DNA of 64,000 nt, taken from the NCBI GenBank assembly GCA_903858935.1, contig CAIOKO010000032.1:1-64000 (forward strand). Direction: 5' to 3'. The DNA comes from an uncultured Schlesneria sp. (lineage in GTDB: Bacteria > Planctomycetota > Planctomycetia > Planctomycetales > Planctomycetaceae). The notes below the pieces were generated by a model. That model worked only from the letters and a program-made list of their open reading frames with translations, did no database searches and was not told where the DNA came from. This document shows, in pieces, positions 8,853-17,023 of this stretch; position 1 is the first letter of the stretch, and every line of letters begins with the position of its first letter. Position numbers and translations under genes: made by a program.

Positions 8853-9752
8853 ATGACAATATCTGTCTCCTCACAACCCGATCAAATTCTTCGAGCCGAC
8901 CAGGCTCTGGAATTGCGTGCGCTGGTTGCGAAGCGAAAAGATTCGGCAACGGACGGTGCATCGAACACTCGTCATTGCCATTCGATCGCAATTTCTGGTG
9001 GAAAGGGTGGCGTCGGACGTTCGGTCATTGCCTTGAACCTCGCGATTGGCTTCGCACAACGCGGAGCAACAGTTGGACTGATCGATGCCAGTCAGGACCT
9101 TGGAAGTGTTGAACTGCTTTGCGGCCTGAACAGTTATTGGAACCTGTCACACGTCGTTCAAGGAAGTCGGCAGATCAGCGATATCGTGCAAACGGGCCCT
9201 GCTGGTATCCGCGTTCTGACAGGTGCCAGTTGCCTCGTGAACACCGACATCAGACAGAATTCCCAGCGGAATAGCCTGTTAGCACAACTGAAAACATTTG
9301 AACAAGAACTCGACTGGTTAATTATTGACGGTAGTGGTGGAGCTTGCGCAATGACTGAGACATTCGCGCTCGCGGCCGACGACGTATTAGTGGTGACAAC
9401 GCCGGAACCGACCGCTGTCGCTGAAGCGTACTCGTCGGTTAAGGGGCTGGCAAAAACTGCCGGGCCGCGACTTGGGCTGCTCGTGAATCAAGCGGAATCA
9501 GCACAGCAGGCACAGCGGATTCTCGATCAGCTTCAGAACACGGCTCATTCGTTCTTGCGAATTGACCTTCATCGACGCGGATACCTTCCACAAGATCAAG
9601 CAGTCCAAGCATCGGTTAATGGACGAACTCCGTTTGTCGTTCAGTCGCCACAATCCTCGGTCACCACTGCTCTTTTCGAGTTGATTCAGCGGTGGAGTCG
9701 ACCTCAGTCGACGGTTTCAGTGAATGATTATTTTACGCGTTTGCTATTCTAA
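8853..9752 (+). CDS. flhG: FlhG/YlxH-like MinD-family ATPase with altered P-loop
   Basis: A 299-residue MinD/ParA-type protein directly after flhF, the position expected for FlhG, which regulates flagellar number by stimulating FlhF. The deviant Walker A motif reads GGKGGVGRS (residues about 49-57). The first lysine is kept, but the canonical P-loop lysine is arginine. The Walker A' region reads LIDASQDLGSVELL instead of the usual DADLGLANVD, and the Walker B region reads LIIDGSGGACAM. The C-terminal half keeps the family pattern VTTPEPTAVAEAYSSVK and GLLVNQ. I place the start at 8853 (MTISVSSQPDQ). The frame is open further upstream to 8727, but that would overlap flhF by 59 bp. ATP binding may be weakened. 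Confidence 0.85.
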   Translation: MTISVSSQPDQILRADQALELRALVAKRKDSATDGASNTRHCHSIAISGGKGGVGRSVIALNLAIGFAQRGATVGLIDASQDLGSVELLCGLNSYWNLSHVVQGSRQISDIVQTGPAGIRVLTGASCLVNTDIRQNSQRNSLLAQLKTFEQELDWLIIDGSGGACAMTETFALAADDVLVVTTPEPTAVAEAYSSVKGLAKTAGPRLGLLVNQAESAQQAQRILDQLQNTAHSFLRIDLHRRGYLPQDQAVQASVNGRTPFVVQSPQSSVTTALFELIQRWSRPQSTVSVNDYFTRLLF

Positions 9753-9943
9753 AAGGGATGTTACTCTCATGAATCAGGCGATGAACTTGAGCCAATCTAG
9801 CGTTTTCCAGCCAAATTGTCCTAAATCGGTCCGGTTACAACGTTCAGGGGAAATAAGGTGATTTCATTCATATTCGGCGTGATGAAATGCCGATACTAGG
9901 TTGGTTGGTAATCGCGAAGCGATCAGTGAATCGAGATAAAGAG

Positions 9944-9960
9944 TTACCCTGACAGGGTAA
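9944..9960. promoter_or_regulatory. Perfect 17-bp dyad, possible operator for the sigma factor gene
   Basis: TTACCCTGACAGGGTAA is a perfect palindrome around a single central A. The centre is too tight for an RNA hairpin, so a dimeric DNA-binding protein is the likelier reader. It lies about 140 bp upstream of the sigma-28 start codon. The binding protein is unknown. Confidence 0.5.
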
Positions 9961-10054
9961 TTGAATTCAAGTGTGGTCAGGTCGTCAGCGCAAGTCGGCT
10001 TCGATCGAAATAAGAGTGACATTAGTAACCACGGCGCGGGCATCGACGCCAGAT

Positions 10055-10073
10055 CCACAGCAAGACGCTGTGG
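10055..10073 (+). promoter_or_regulatory. Small hairpin in the leader of the sigma-28 gene
   Basis: CCACAGC (10055-10061), loop AAGAC, GCTGTGG (10067-10073). It ends 18 bases before the GGAGGG ribosome-binding site of the sigma factor, so it could influence translation initiation. Seen directly; function is inferred. Confidence 0.4.
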
Positions 10074-10101
10074 GAGCCGGTGACTCACCATGGAGGGTTC
10101 G

Positions 10102-10887
10102 ATGGTAATGAAGGTTGCAACAGAAGAAGAGATCGCCCAAGTCTGGTTGGATTTCAAACGAGATCAATCAAACCAGAACTTGCGAAACGCCTTGATCGAG
10201 CGATTTTTGCCGCTGGTCCGCTATAACGCGGAACGGGTCTGGGCAAAGTTGCCGGACGGAGTGGATCTTAACGATCTCATTTCTGCAGGCGTGTTCGGAC
10301 TGATGGACGCGATCGAAGCATTCGATCTTGATCGCGGAGTCAAGTTCGAGACCTACTGCGTACCCCGTATACGAGGGGCAATGCTCGATGAGCTGCGCAC
10401 GATGGACTGGGTGCCTCGCCTGGTACGGAGTAAAGCCAGCAAGCTGGAAGCGGCCCGCAAAGAGGCTGAAGCCGAACTCGGCCGACCACCTTCAGATGCC
10501 GAAATTGCCAAGAAAATGGGCTTGCCCATGGAAGAATACGACAAGCACAAGTCCGAAGCGTCGGCTGTGAATCTTGTCAGCCTGAATAAGAAATGGTACG
10601 AGACGGACAGCTATAAGGATGTTCGTGAAATCGACATCATCGAAGATACCAAAGGTGAAGACCCGACCGACGGTATCCAGAAACGCGATGTCATGAAGCT
10701 CGTTACCAAGGGGCTTAATCGCAACGAACGCCTGATCATCATCCTCTACTACTATGAAGAGCTGACGATGAAGGAAATCGGCACCACCCTCGGGTTGTCC
10801 GAGTCACGTGTCAGCCAGATGCATTCCAGCATCGTTGCTCGATTGAAAGATCAACTGAATCGACGACGCCCGGAATTCGCTCAGTAA
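10102..10887 (+). CDS. fliA: RNA polymerase sigma factor, FliA/WhiG (sigma-28) family
   Basis: A 261-residue sigma-70-family factor of the FliA/WhiG type, which directs transcription of late flagellar and chemotaxis genes. Region 2 is clear: LIERFLPLVRYNAERV, then DLNDLISAGVFGLMDAIEAFDLDRG and VKFETYCVPRIRGAMLDELR. Region 3 follows with LEAARKEAEAELGRPPSDAE. Region 4 is near the C-terminus, with LNRNERLIIILYYYEELTMK and EIGTTLGLSESRVSQMHSSI. The start at 10102 has GGAGGG five bases upstream; another ATG at 10090 lies before that site. The gene follows flhA-flhF-flhG after a 350-bp structured gap and is closed by a strong hairpin. The position between flagellar genes fits sigma-28 rather than a general stress factor. 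Confidence 0.93.
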   Translation: MVMKVATEEEIAQVWLDFKRDQSNQNLRNALIERFLPLVRYNAERVWAKLPDGVDLNDLISAGVFGLMDAIEAFDLDRGVKFETYCVPRIRGAMLDELRTMDWVPRLVRSKASKLEAARKEAEAELGRPPSDAEIAKKMGLPMEEYDKHKSEASAVNLVSLNKKWYETDSYKDVREIDIIEDTKGEDPTDGIQKRDVMKLVTKGLNRNERLIIILYYYEELTMKEIGTTLGLSESRVSQMHSSIVARLKDQLNRRRPEFAQ

Positions 10888-10917
10888 TTTACGGCAGACC
10901 ATGCCAGCCGATCACAG

Positions 10918-10960
10918 ATGCCAGCACCTCGACCAACAACAACGGTTGAGGTGCTGGCAT
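10918..10960 (+). terminator. Long stem-loop after the sigma-28 gene
   Basis: ATGCCAGCACCTCGACC (10918-10934) pairs with GGTTGAGGTGCTGGCAT (10944-10960) around a nine-base loop. This makes 17 pairs with one G-T wobble. It lies 31 bp after the stop codon and is followed only by a short TTT, so termination may be partial. It separates the sigma factor from fliN. Confidence 0.7.
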
Positions 10961-11204
10961 TTCCGGCTTATTGCGGCCAGAGCAATGCGCAATTGTTTGT
11001 GAGGATGAGGCCGATCTGAAGAAGCGGCCAATCTGGCGGAGGGGAAATATTGGTGCGTCTTACGACGCCAATTCCCGTCGAAACTCGGGGTGCCGCGGTT
11101 TTGGAGCCTTCGACAAGGCCGTGTTCTTCCTGGGTCGATAACGTGTCCGAGCAACACGGCTTAACCAAAGCCGGTAAAACCGTGGCACCCATTTTCACGG
11201 CTTA

Positions 11205-12071
11205 ATGTTCCAAGCGAGAGGTCTTCGTCTGTCCAATAAACCTGATCGATTTAAGACTCCAATTGACGATTGGTGTCAGGACGACATATACCGTCGCAAC
11301 CGTAGCGATCGTCTGGAGATGGAAGGCCAAAAGTCGATCCCAATCGATTACAAGTTGACCGGCAATCTGTACGAAGTCGACGGGCCCTTAAGAAAAATTC
11401 TCACATGGCCAACGTGTCAATGGAATTCATCACTCCGACAGCGGCAAGACCAGGGAGCATCTCAGGTGCCATCACACGATAACGGTCAACAATCCGGTTT
11501 TAGAAATTCCCTCGGTTCAGACGAGCTCAAAGCTATCCTTCAGGCCGCCCGGGAAAATGCACAGGTGCCAGCAAGCGATGTCTCTGATACCGAATTCGAG
11601 CCGGGGGATATCCAGCATCTGAGAGGGACTTCCAAGCCTGGAATTGACGTGAGCAATGCCGATTTACCTCCGTTAAGCTGGCACCAACTGCCACACGGTC
11701 CCGATAAATTGCTGGAAACAGCCGAACGACACATCGCCCAGGCGATCATGGATTCCAGCAGTCCAATGCCCGCCGGAACGACGAACTCGACTTCGCCCAG
11801 ACGACAAGCGGATTCCGGCATGAAACAGATGCCAGCTCAAGGCTTAACACTTGAGGATCTCGGCGATCTGGATCTCGATATCACGATTGAACTCGGTCGA
11901 TCTGAAATACTGATTGAGGATGTCCTGAAACTGCGGGAAGGTTCCGTCGTTTCATTAGATAAACGAGCAGGCGATCCGGTCGATATTTTCGCCAACGGTC
12001 GACTGATCGCGCGAGGCGAACTTCTGGTCATCGACGGCAAGTTCGGCGTTCGTCTCAGCGAAGTTCTTTAG
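11205..12071 (+). CDS. fliN: Flagellar motor switch protein FliN (C-terminal SpoA domain)
   Basis: Up to 288 residues. The last ~80 residues form a FliN/SpoA (surface presentation of antigens) domain: LDLDITIELGRSEILIEDVL, then LREGSVVSLDKRAGDPVDIF and ANGRLIARGELLVIDGKFGV. FliN forms part of the rotor C-ring that receives chemotaxis signals and assists export. The N-terminal part is low in recognisable structure. The true start is uncertain. The first ATG (11205) has no ribosome-binding site; an ATG at 11319 and a GTG at 11466 with GGGAG eight bases upstream are alternatives, the GTG giving a 201-residue protein closer to the family size. The 3' end overlaps the convergent ComEA-like gene by 17 bp. 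About 240 bp upstream of 11205 show no gene. Confidence 0.85.
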   Translation: MFQARGLRLSNKPDRFKTPIDDWCQDDIYRRNRSDRLEMEGQKSIPIDYKLTGNLYEVDGPLRKILTWPTCQWNSSLRQRQDQGASQVPSHDNGQQSGFRNSLGSDELKAILQAARENAQVPASDVSDTEFEPGDIQHLRGTSKPGIDVSNADLPPLSWHQLPHGPDKLLETAERHIAQAIMDSSSPMPAGTTNSTSPRRQADSGMKQMPAQGLTLEDLGDLDLDITIELGRSEILIEDVLKLREGSVVSLDKRAGDPVDIFANGRLIARGELLVIDGKFGVRLSEVL

Positions 12072-12633
12072 TTCCGTCACTTGAGACGGGACTCTCGCCT
12101 GAATGAGGATCTTGATGTTTTTCGTCGTGGTATTTCAAGAATGGCCGTAACTTCTCGATTAACTTTAAGCCAAGGCCGCGAACTCGGCTGAGGTCTTCGA
12201 CCGAGCGGAACGGACCGTTCTGGTTTCGATCCTCCACGATTCGGCGGGCGAGCTTTTCTCCAATCCCGTCGAGCTGCGCCCATTCCACCCACGAGGCTCG
12301 GTTGATATCGATTGAGTAGAAATATTCTCTCGGCTGCTGATTAGTGATCTCAATCTCGGCCTTGCCAGATTCAGCGAGTTTCCATCGATGTGCAATCAGC
12401 AGCACCAGCAACGAGATCAAGAGAACCCCTAAGAACAATTGATCGGCGCGGCGCAGCCACAAGGTGGTCGCTTCAAAATTCACGTCAACGCTGCCGGTGC
12501 TACTTTGGGCGATCGGGGTTGAATCGTTGGGAATGACGATCGGCGATTGAGAACCATCGTTGATTGGCGTCGGTCCTTGAGAAACGGTTGCGGCGGAATC
12601 AGCGGGATCGGGACTGGTTTGCCGTGACGACAT
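12055..12633 (-). CDS. ComEA-like helix-hairpin-helix membrane protein
   Basis: A 192-residue protein with a disordered, Ser/Thr/Pro-rich N-terminus (residues 1-55), one membrane segment (QLFLGVLLISLLVLLIAHRW, about 65-84) and a C-terminal ComEA-type DNA-binding domain. That domain reads IDINRASWVEWAQLDGIGEK, LARRIVEDRNQNGPFRSVED and LSRVRGLGLKLIEKLRPFL, the paired helix-hairpin-helix pattern. ComEA proteins bind incoming DNA during natural transformation. In planctomycetes this architecture is common and its role is unproven; no other competence gene is nearby. The gene converges on fliN and the two coding ends overlap by 17 bp. Confidence 0.85.
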   Translation of the reverse strand: MSSRQTSPDPADSAATVSQGPTPINDGSQSPIVIPNDSTPIAQSSTGSVDVNFEATTLWLRRADQLFLGVLLISLLVLLIAHRWKLAESGKAEIEITNQQPREYFYSIDINRASWVEWAQLDGIGEKLARRIVEDRNQNGPFRSVEDLSRVRGLGLKLIEKLRPFLKYHDEKHQDPHSGESPVSSDGTKELR

Positions 12634-12977
12634 TGGGCGGCTTTACAGTGAAGAAAGGGACTTATGAGACCTATATGACTTAATTGGAATTCATGAGTAT
12701 TCGAGAGATTTTTCATGAGATTGATAGCATAAGTCCCTCTCGAAGAGCACTGCTTGACTGAAGACAGTCAAGCAGTGGTACAGATTTTTTTCGCAATGAC
12801 GAAGGGCTGGAGCTTATTTGCAATGTCACGTTGCGGCTTCAAGTTCTTCCCTTTCCGTCACATCTCGCGTAGAGTTATCTGGTGACTTCGTGACTGTTTC
12901 TTTTCGATGAATCGAATGAACGGTGATTTAAAGGGTGTGGTTGAAGATATCAATCTGACGCTCTTGGGAGAAAAGTA
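12634..12977. other. Intergenic region with palindrome copy 2
   Basis: About 340 bp between divergent genes (the ComEA-like gene on minus, the repeat protein on plus), so promoters for both are expected here. The only clear element is the palindrome at 12748-12777. No coding frame is convincing. Confidence 0.5.
12748..12777. repeat. Dispersed palindrome, copy 2 (13-bp stem, AAGA loop)
   Basis: CACTGCTTGACTG (12748-12760), loop AAGA, CAGTCAAGCAGTG (12765-12777). Compared with copy 3 the next-to-last stem pair is T-A instead of C-G, a compensated change that keeps the stem perfect. A T-rich run (TTTTTT from about 12784) follows. Confidence 0.85.
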
Positions 12978-14009
12978 ATGCTGCAACGTGTTTCGATCGC
13001 CTTGATCGTGTCATGTTCGTTGCTCGGTCTGACAACGGTTGTCCGAGCCGAACCGAAAGATCCCAAGATTAAACTTGCGGCACAACGGGGACTCGACTGG
13101 CTTGTCGGCGAACAACATCGAAGCGGCTACTGGGAAGCGAATCAGGGCCAGTACCGTGTGGCGATGACGGCACTCGCCGCCAACGCAATGCTTTGTGAGG
13201 GGTCGACGACAACGCGTGGCCGCCTGGCGAAACCGATTTCAAAAGCGGTCGACTATTTGATCGAAACCGCGCAGCCCAACGGCTTGATCGGCTACAAGCA
13301 CGATTACCACTACACCTACGGGCACGGCTTTTCGATGCTGTTCCTGTCACAGGTTTACGGCGAGGAAGAAAATGCCCAGCGACGCGAGAAGCTGAGGGAA
13401 GTCTTGACGAAGGCGGTTCAGTTTTGTGGTGAAGCTCAGACAACTGCTGGTGGATGGGGCTATGTCTCGGCCAAGGATGGAAACGATTTTGACGAAGGCT
13501 CGACCTGTGTGACTCAGGTCCAGGGACTACGGGCATGTCGAAACGCCGGAATTCCCGTACCGAAAGAACTGATTGACAAGGCGATCGATTATATTCGGAA
13601 ATGTATGACACCTGACGGTGGAATCCAATACAGCCTGAAAAATGCAGGAGGTTCACGTCCGCCTATCACGGCTGCCGCGATCGCTTGCCTGTTCAATTCG
13701 GGTGATTATGAAAACGACACTGCGAAGAAACTGTTGAAGTATTGCGAAAAAAACATCGAAGGGAACAACGGTCAGGCACAGATGTTCGGTCACTGGCATT
13801 ACACTCACTATTACTATTCTCAAGTGCAATACCGACTTGGGGACGAGAAATGGTCGAAATACTTCGCGACCGTTTCCAAGCAGATACTCGCTCAACAGTC
13901 TGCCAACGGATCGTGGAAGGAAGGCCATGTCGGACCGGTTTATGTCACGGCCATCAATTCGACCGTCCTGCAACTCGACAATGGATATTTGCCGATTTAT
14001 CAGCGGTAA
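12978..14009 (+). CDS. Exported squalene/prenyltransferase-type repeat protein
   Basis: A 343-residue protein with a signal peptide (MLQRVSIALIVSCSLLGLTT ending at VRAEP). The body is an alpha/alpha barrel of the prenyltransferase/squalene-cyclase repeat type: KLAAQRGLDWLVGEQHRSGY, YRVAMTALAANAMLC, AVQFCGEAQTTAGGWGY, TPDGGIQYS and ILAQQSANGSWKEG. I see no DxDD protonation motif, so it is unlikely to be a triterpene cyclase. Planctomycetes encode many such exported repeat proteins whose function is unknown. The start has GGGAG nine bases upstream. It stands alone between the structured intergenic region and the Hsp20 gene. Confidence 0.85.
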   Translation: MLQRVSIALIVSCSLLGLTTVVRAEPKDPKIKLAAQRGLDWLVGEQHRSGYWEANQGQYRVAMTALAANAMLCEGSTTTRGRLAKPISKAVDYLIETAQPNGLIGYKHDYHYTYGHGFSMLFLSQVYGEEENAQRREKLREVLTKAVQFCGEAQTTAGGWGYVSAKDGNDFDEGSTCVTQVQGLRACRNAGIPVPKELIDKAIDYIRKCMTPDGGIQYSLKNAGGSRPPITAAAIACLFNSGDYENDTAKKLLKYCEKNIEGNNGQAQMFGHWHYTHYYYSQVQYRLGDEKWSKYFATVSKQILAQQSANGSWKEGHVGPVYVTAINSTVLQLDNGYLPIYQR

Positions 14010-14113
14010 GGAGAGCGCCGCTGTACGCGGTTCGTCAGGAGCTTCCGCTCCCATGACCCGAGGGACTTTGGCGACATTTTCAACGTCATTTTCCTCACGA
14101 GAAAGAATTTCCC

Positions 14114-14593
14114 ATGAACGATTCAAATCCCGATAACAACAGCGTTCCTCCTGTCGAACGGGTGCGACAGGAAGTTGACCGTTGGTTGGAAGTTGTACGA
14201 TCAACAGGGGAAAGAACTCTGGAATCGCTCGGCTTGACCGGAGCCAATCGTCAGACAAATCCGCCGGTTGATATCATCGAACTTCCTGACGAGATTCTGG
14301 TGCAGATTGATCTTCCGGGTGTGTCTGCAGAATCGGTCGAATTGAGTCTTGTCGGAAACATGTTGACAGTGACAGGGTCGCGACCGAGTCACGAATTTGC
14401 CAGTGATGTACGAGTTCATCTGCGAGAACGCGGGGTCGGTAGTTTCCAACGCTCGATTCCACTTCCTGCAGCGGTCAATAATGATGCGATCCGCGCCGAA
14501 ACACGGGATGGCCTGTTGACGGTGACATTGCGCAAGGCCACGCTGACGACAGGTCGATCAATCCCCGTTTCACGCGGTAGCGGAACGTTATAG
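14114..14593 (+). CDS. Hsp20/alpha-crystallin family small heat shock protein
   Basis: A 159-residue protein with an alpha-crystallin domain in the C-terminal two thirds: PPVDIIELPDEILVQIDLPG at about 52-71, VELSLVGNMLTVTGSRP, GSFQRSIPLP and ETRDGLLTVTLRKA. These match the beta-strands and the conserved Gly-Leu-Leu near the end of the domain. The C-terminal tail contains SIPVS, a possible IxI/V-like anchoring motif. The N-terminal arm is short and polar. Small heat shock proteins hold unfolding proteins as ATP-independent chaperones. The start has GAGAAAG upstream. No CIRCE-type inverted repeat was noticed in the 104 bp upstream. Confidence 0.9.
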   Translation: MNDSNPDNNSVPPVERVRQEVDRWLEVVRSTGERTLESLGLTGANRQTNPPVDIIELPDEILVQIDLPGVSAESVELSLVGNMLTVTGSRPSHEFASDVRVHLRERGVGSFQRSIPLPAAVNNDAIRAETRDGLLTVTLRKATLTTGRSIPVSRGSGTL

Positions 14594-14825
14594 ACGTCGC
14601 ATATAAACCAGTCTCCGATTTCAACTCAAAATCAGATTCCCGTCACAGGCACAGATCTCAACTGAGTAGATCTGCCGCCCGGCTCGTCGTTTGATTTCGT
14701 TTTCGAATTTTAATTCGTTTTTTGTCCCATAAGAAATCGGCCGAATCGAATGGGATTTTCCCAGAAAGCTTCGGATCGGCTTTTGCATCGTCTCAATGGC
14801 CCCGTCAGGGTTGGAACGGTTATTC

Positions 14826-15659
14826 ATGGCAATCGTTTTCCGCTGTGACAAATGCGATGCACGCTATCGAGTTGAACTCGTTAAGGCGGGTTGTCGTGCG
14901 ACGTGTCGACGTTGCGGTAACGATATCGTTGTTCCCGACCCGATGCCGCGAGACCAGGTTCTGGATATCCCCGCACTTCAGGATCGACGTCAGCCTTCGC
15001 TTCTTTTGGCGCCACCTGATCCGACAAGAACGCGTCTCATTTCCGAGCACATCGAAGAACACATTGGACCGATCGACTTTGTTTTTCACGAACGTGTTTC
15101 AGAATATGTCCATATCGACGTACTTCGTGTCCCCCCGCAGAAACACCGGCCCTTCTATACACTCGTCACAAGCGGTATGTCAGAACAGTCGATGAACGTT
15201 CCTGACGGAGCCGAATCCTTGCGGCGAACGGAATTAATGATCTGCCTTCCGCCGAACTGGCGGTTGAGCATTGAAGACTTTCGAGACGAGCGAAATTACT
15301 GGCCGATTCGATTGCTGAAAGTACTGGCGCGATTACCGCATGAGTTCCGGACCTGGCTGGGACTCAGCCATTCTGTGCCAAACGGGGAACCACCGCGCCA
15401 CTACGCACCCAACACGAAATTCTGTTGCTCAATCATTGTTCCACCCCTGACATGCCCCGACCCATTTCGTACGCTGACGATCAATGACGAACAAATCATC
15501 CACTTCTACGCCGTACTGCCGCTTTACCGCGAAGAAGTGGACTGTAAACTGCGAGAAGGAATGAGCGTCCTGATCGATCGGCTTGACCGATACCGGGTGA
15601 CGGAAATCGTGAATATCTACCGACAAAACACCTGCCGAACGGGTTGGTTCGGCAGGTGA
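14826..15659 (+). CDS. Zinc-ribbon plus SUFU (suppressor of fused) domain protein
   Basis: A 277-residue cytosolic protein. The N-terminus (residues about 6-28) has a four-cysteine zinc ribbon, CDKCDARYRV then CRATCRRCG. From about residue 65 the protein matches the SUFU domain: YTLVTSGMSEQSMNVPDGAE, LMICLPPNW, the block NYWPIRLLKVLARLPHEFRT, SHSVPNGEPPRHYAPNTKFC, and near the end VLPLYREEVDCKLREG. In animals SUFU restrains the Hedgehog effector GLI. Bacterial SUFU proteins are widespread, and some are thought to act as immunity proteins in toxin systems; no toxin gene is adjacent here. The start at 14826 puts the zinc ribbon at the N-terminus; the frame extends to 14796. The last codons overlap a terminator hairpin. 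Confidence 0.88.
   Translation: MAIVFRCDKCDARYRVELVKAGCRATCRRCGNDIVVPDPMPRDQVLDIPALQDRRQPSLLLAPPDPTRTRLISEHIEEHIGPIDFVFHERVSEYVHIDVLRVPPQKHRPFYTLVTSGMSEQSMNVPDGAESLRRTELMICLPPNWRLSIEDFRDERNYWPIRLLKVLARLPHEFRTWLGLSHSVPNGEPPRHYAPNTKFCCSIIVPPLTCPDPFRTLTINDEQIIHFYAVLPLYREEVDCKLREGMSVLIDRLDRYRVTEIVNIYRQNTCRTGWFGR
15629..15658. terminator. Bidirectional terminator hairpin at the end of the SUFU gene
   Basis: CACCTGCCGAAC (15629-15640), loop GGGTTG, GTTCGGCAGGTG (15647-15658): a perfect 12-bp stem. It overlaps the 3' end of the SUFU gene and lies between two convergent genes, so it probably stops transcription from both sides. An A-rich run (ACAAAA) precedes it and AATTATTT follows. Confidence 0.75.
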
Positions 15660-15690
15660 ATTATTTCGGAGCATACTGGAGCGATCGAAC

Positions 15691-16689
15691 TTATTTGACG
15701 CGGACCAGTTTCATCAGTCGACCGGACACGTTCCAGTCCTGGACGTACAGGTTTCCGTCCTTGTCCCAGTAGGAACCATGTGTGCCGCTGAAGATTCCTT
15801 CAATCCACTGGTCTTGAGGGATGCCGTAGTTCGCTCGTTTTGCGGGATCAGGGTTATGGCCGAGAACGGCGATAATCGTGTTGCTCTTGTCCAGAATGAC
15901 AACTCGGCCGTGAAGATCCGGTACGGAAACATAATCTCCCTGAACCGCAGCGGATGTTGGCATACCCAGGCCGGTGACAATTTCTTCGATGAACTCGCCA
16001 TCGAGACTGTAGTGCAGCAGCCGGCCCTTTGGCACGTGGTTACGGTCGCAAATCAGCAGACGAGGTGGCTCGTACCGAGTATCCAACGTCATCCCGTGGG
16101 CCGTATTGAACTGCTTAAGATCGTTCCCTTTAGTGCCAAAGTGCATCAGGTATTTTCCGGTTTTGTCGAACTTGAAAATATGATTACTCGCGTATCCGTC
16201 GGACAGGAAAATATCGCCGTTGGGGGCGACGGTGATCGCGGTCGGACTGAATTGCTTCAAGTCGAGTCCCGACTCTTTTGGAAACGGAAGCTTTAAAGCG
16301 ACAGCACCCGTTTCGGCATTGAACTTGATCCCTTCGGCATTCGCGTTTCGAGCACCGTAAATGTACTCGCCATCCGCTTCGACTCGAATTTCCATGTCAT
16401 GGAGTCTTGTATAATCACCCTCGAGGAAACGGCGAATAACCTTGCCGTCAGGCGAGAAGACAAAAACACCCTGATCTGCGCTGGTATAGATGTTTCCCGC
16501 TTTGTCTATCACAACGCCGCCGTGGGTCGGACCAATGACAGATTTCCCTTCGGGGCTGAGACCCCAACCGGGGACTGTGTCAAAGGTCATGATCCCGCAT
16601 CCCATGCGCACGGGTTGACCTTTTTCGGCTGCGAAGATCGATTGCGAAAGCCCGAATAAAACCGCAGCGCAAACCAGTAGTCTCTTCAC
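15691..16689 (-). CDS. Exported NHL-type six-bladed beta-propeller protein
   Basis: A 332-residue protein. The signal peptide follows a GTG start (VKRLLVCAAVLFGLSQSIFA); GGGAG lies eight bases upstream of that GTG, whereas the longer frame would need a TTG at 16704. The body shows repeated NHL-like blades: HGGVVIDKAGNIYTSADQGV, FSPTAITVAPNGDIFLSDGY, AHGMTLDTRYEPPRLLICDR, and at the end GSYWDKDGNLYVQDWNVSGR. Relatives include peptidyl-alpha-hydroxyglycine amidating lyase and SMP-30-like folds, but no catalytic assignment is possible. Single gene, convergent with SUFU and separated by a shared terminator. Confidence 0.85.
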   Translation of the reverse strand: MKRLLVCAAVLFGLSQSIFAAEKGQPVRMGCGIMTFDTVPGWGLSPEGKSVIGPTHGGVVIDKAGNIYTSADQGVFVFSPDGKVIRRFLEGDYTRLHDMEIRVEADGEYIYGARNANAEGIKFNAETGAVALKLPFPKESGLDLKQFSPTAITVAPNGDIFLSDGYASNHIFKFDKTGKYLMHFGTKGNDLKQFNTAHGMTLDTRYEPPRLLICDRNHVPKGRLLHYSLDGEFIEEIVTGLGMPTSAAVQGDYVSVPDLHGRVVILDKSNTIIAVLGHNPDPAKRANYGIPQDQWIEGIFSGTHGSYWDKDGNLYVQDWNVSGRLMKLVRVK

Positions 16690-17023
16690 GATCAAAACTC
16701 CCAATTTTAAAAAGTGCGTACAACGATGATTGCAGCCACGATCAACAGGCCATCAAAACGGATTACGCCCGAGTCGCGAAGACGCGGAGAACAGTACAGA
16801 TAGCGATGAATGTGGTGACGATCGAAAGCCCGATTCCACAGGGCGATCGGATTCTCTTCGATTACGCATCGCAATTCAATAATGCGTTGGGATCGATCAG
16901 CCTCGAATCATCAAGTGGAATCAAATGATCAACTTCCGCTGACTTCAAAAGTTCAGCAAGTGACCGGTATCGTTTGAGTGATTCTCGGAATCTGAATGTC
17001 GATACACTCGCTTTGATACCTGG
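16690..17023. other. Intergenic region between the propeller and M56 genes
   Basis: About 330 bp without a credible gene. A long-loop inverted repeat spans its end: GTGACCGGTATC (16960-16971) against GATACCTGGTCAC (17015-17027), one bulge. It overlaps the stop of the M56 gene and may be a weak terminator. The promoter of the propeller gene should lie in the left part, but no clear box was identified. Confidence 0.4.

Larger units (their letters stand above)
9753..10101. other. Leader region upstream of the sigma-28 gene
   Basis: About 350 bp without a gene. It holds a perfect 17-bp dyad (9944-9960) and a 7-bp hairpin (10055-10073), annotated separately. A GCCGATAC at about 9891-9898 resembles a sigma-28 minus-10 element, but no matching minus-35 is present at the right distance. 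The length and structure suggest that the sigma factor has its own promoter or a regulated leader. Confidence 0.4.

Noticed and set aside
9891-9898. GCCGATAC as a sigma-28 minus-10 element upstream of the sigma factor gene
   Set aside because: No TAAA-like minus-35 lies at the proper spacing, so the match is too short to call a promoter.
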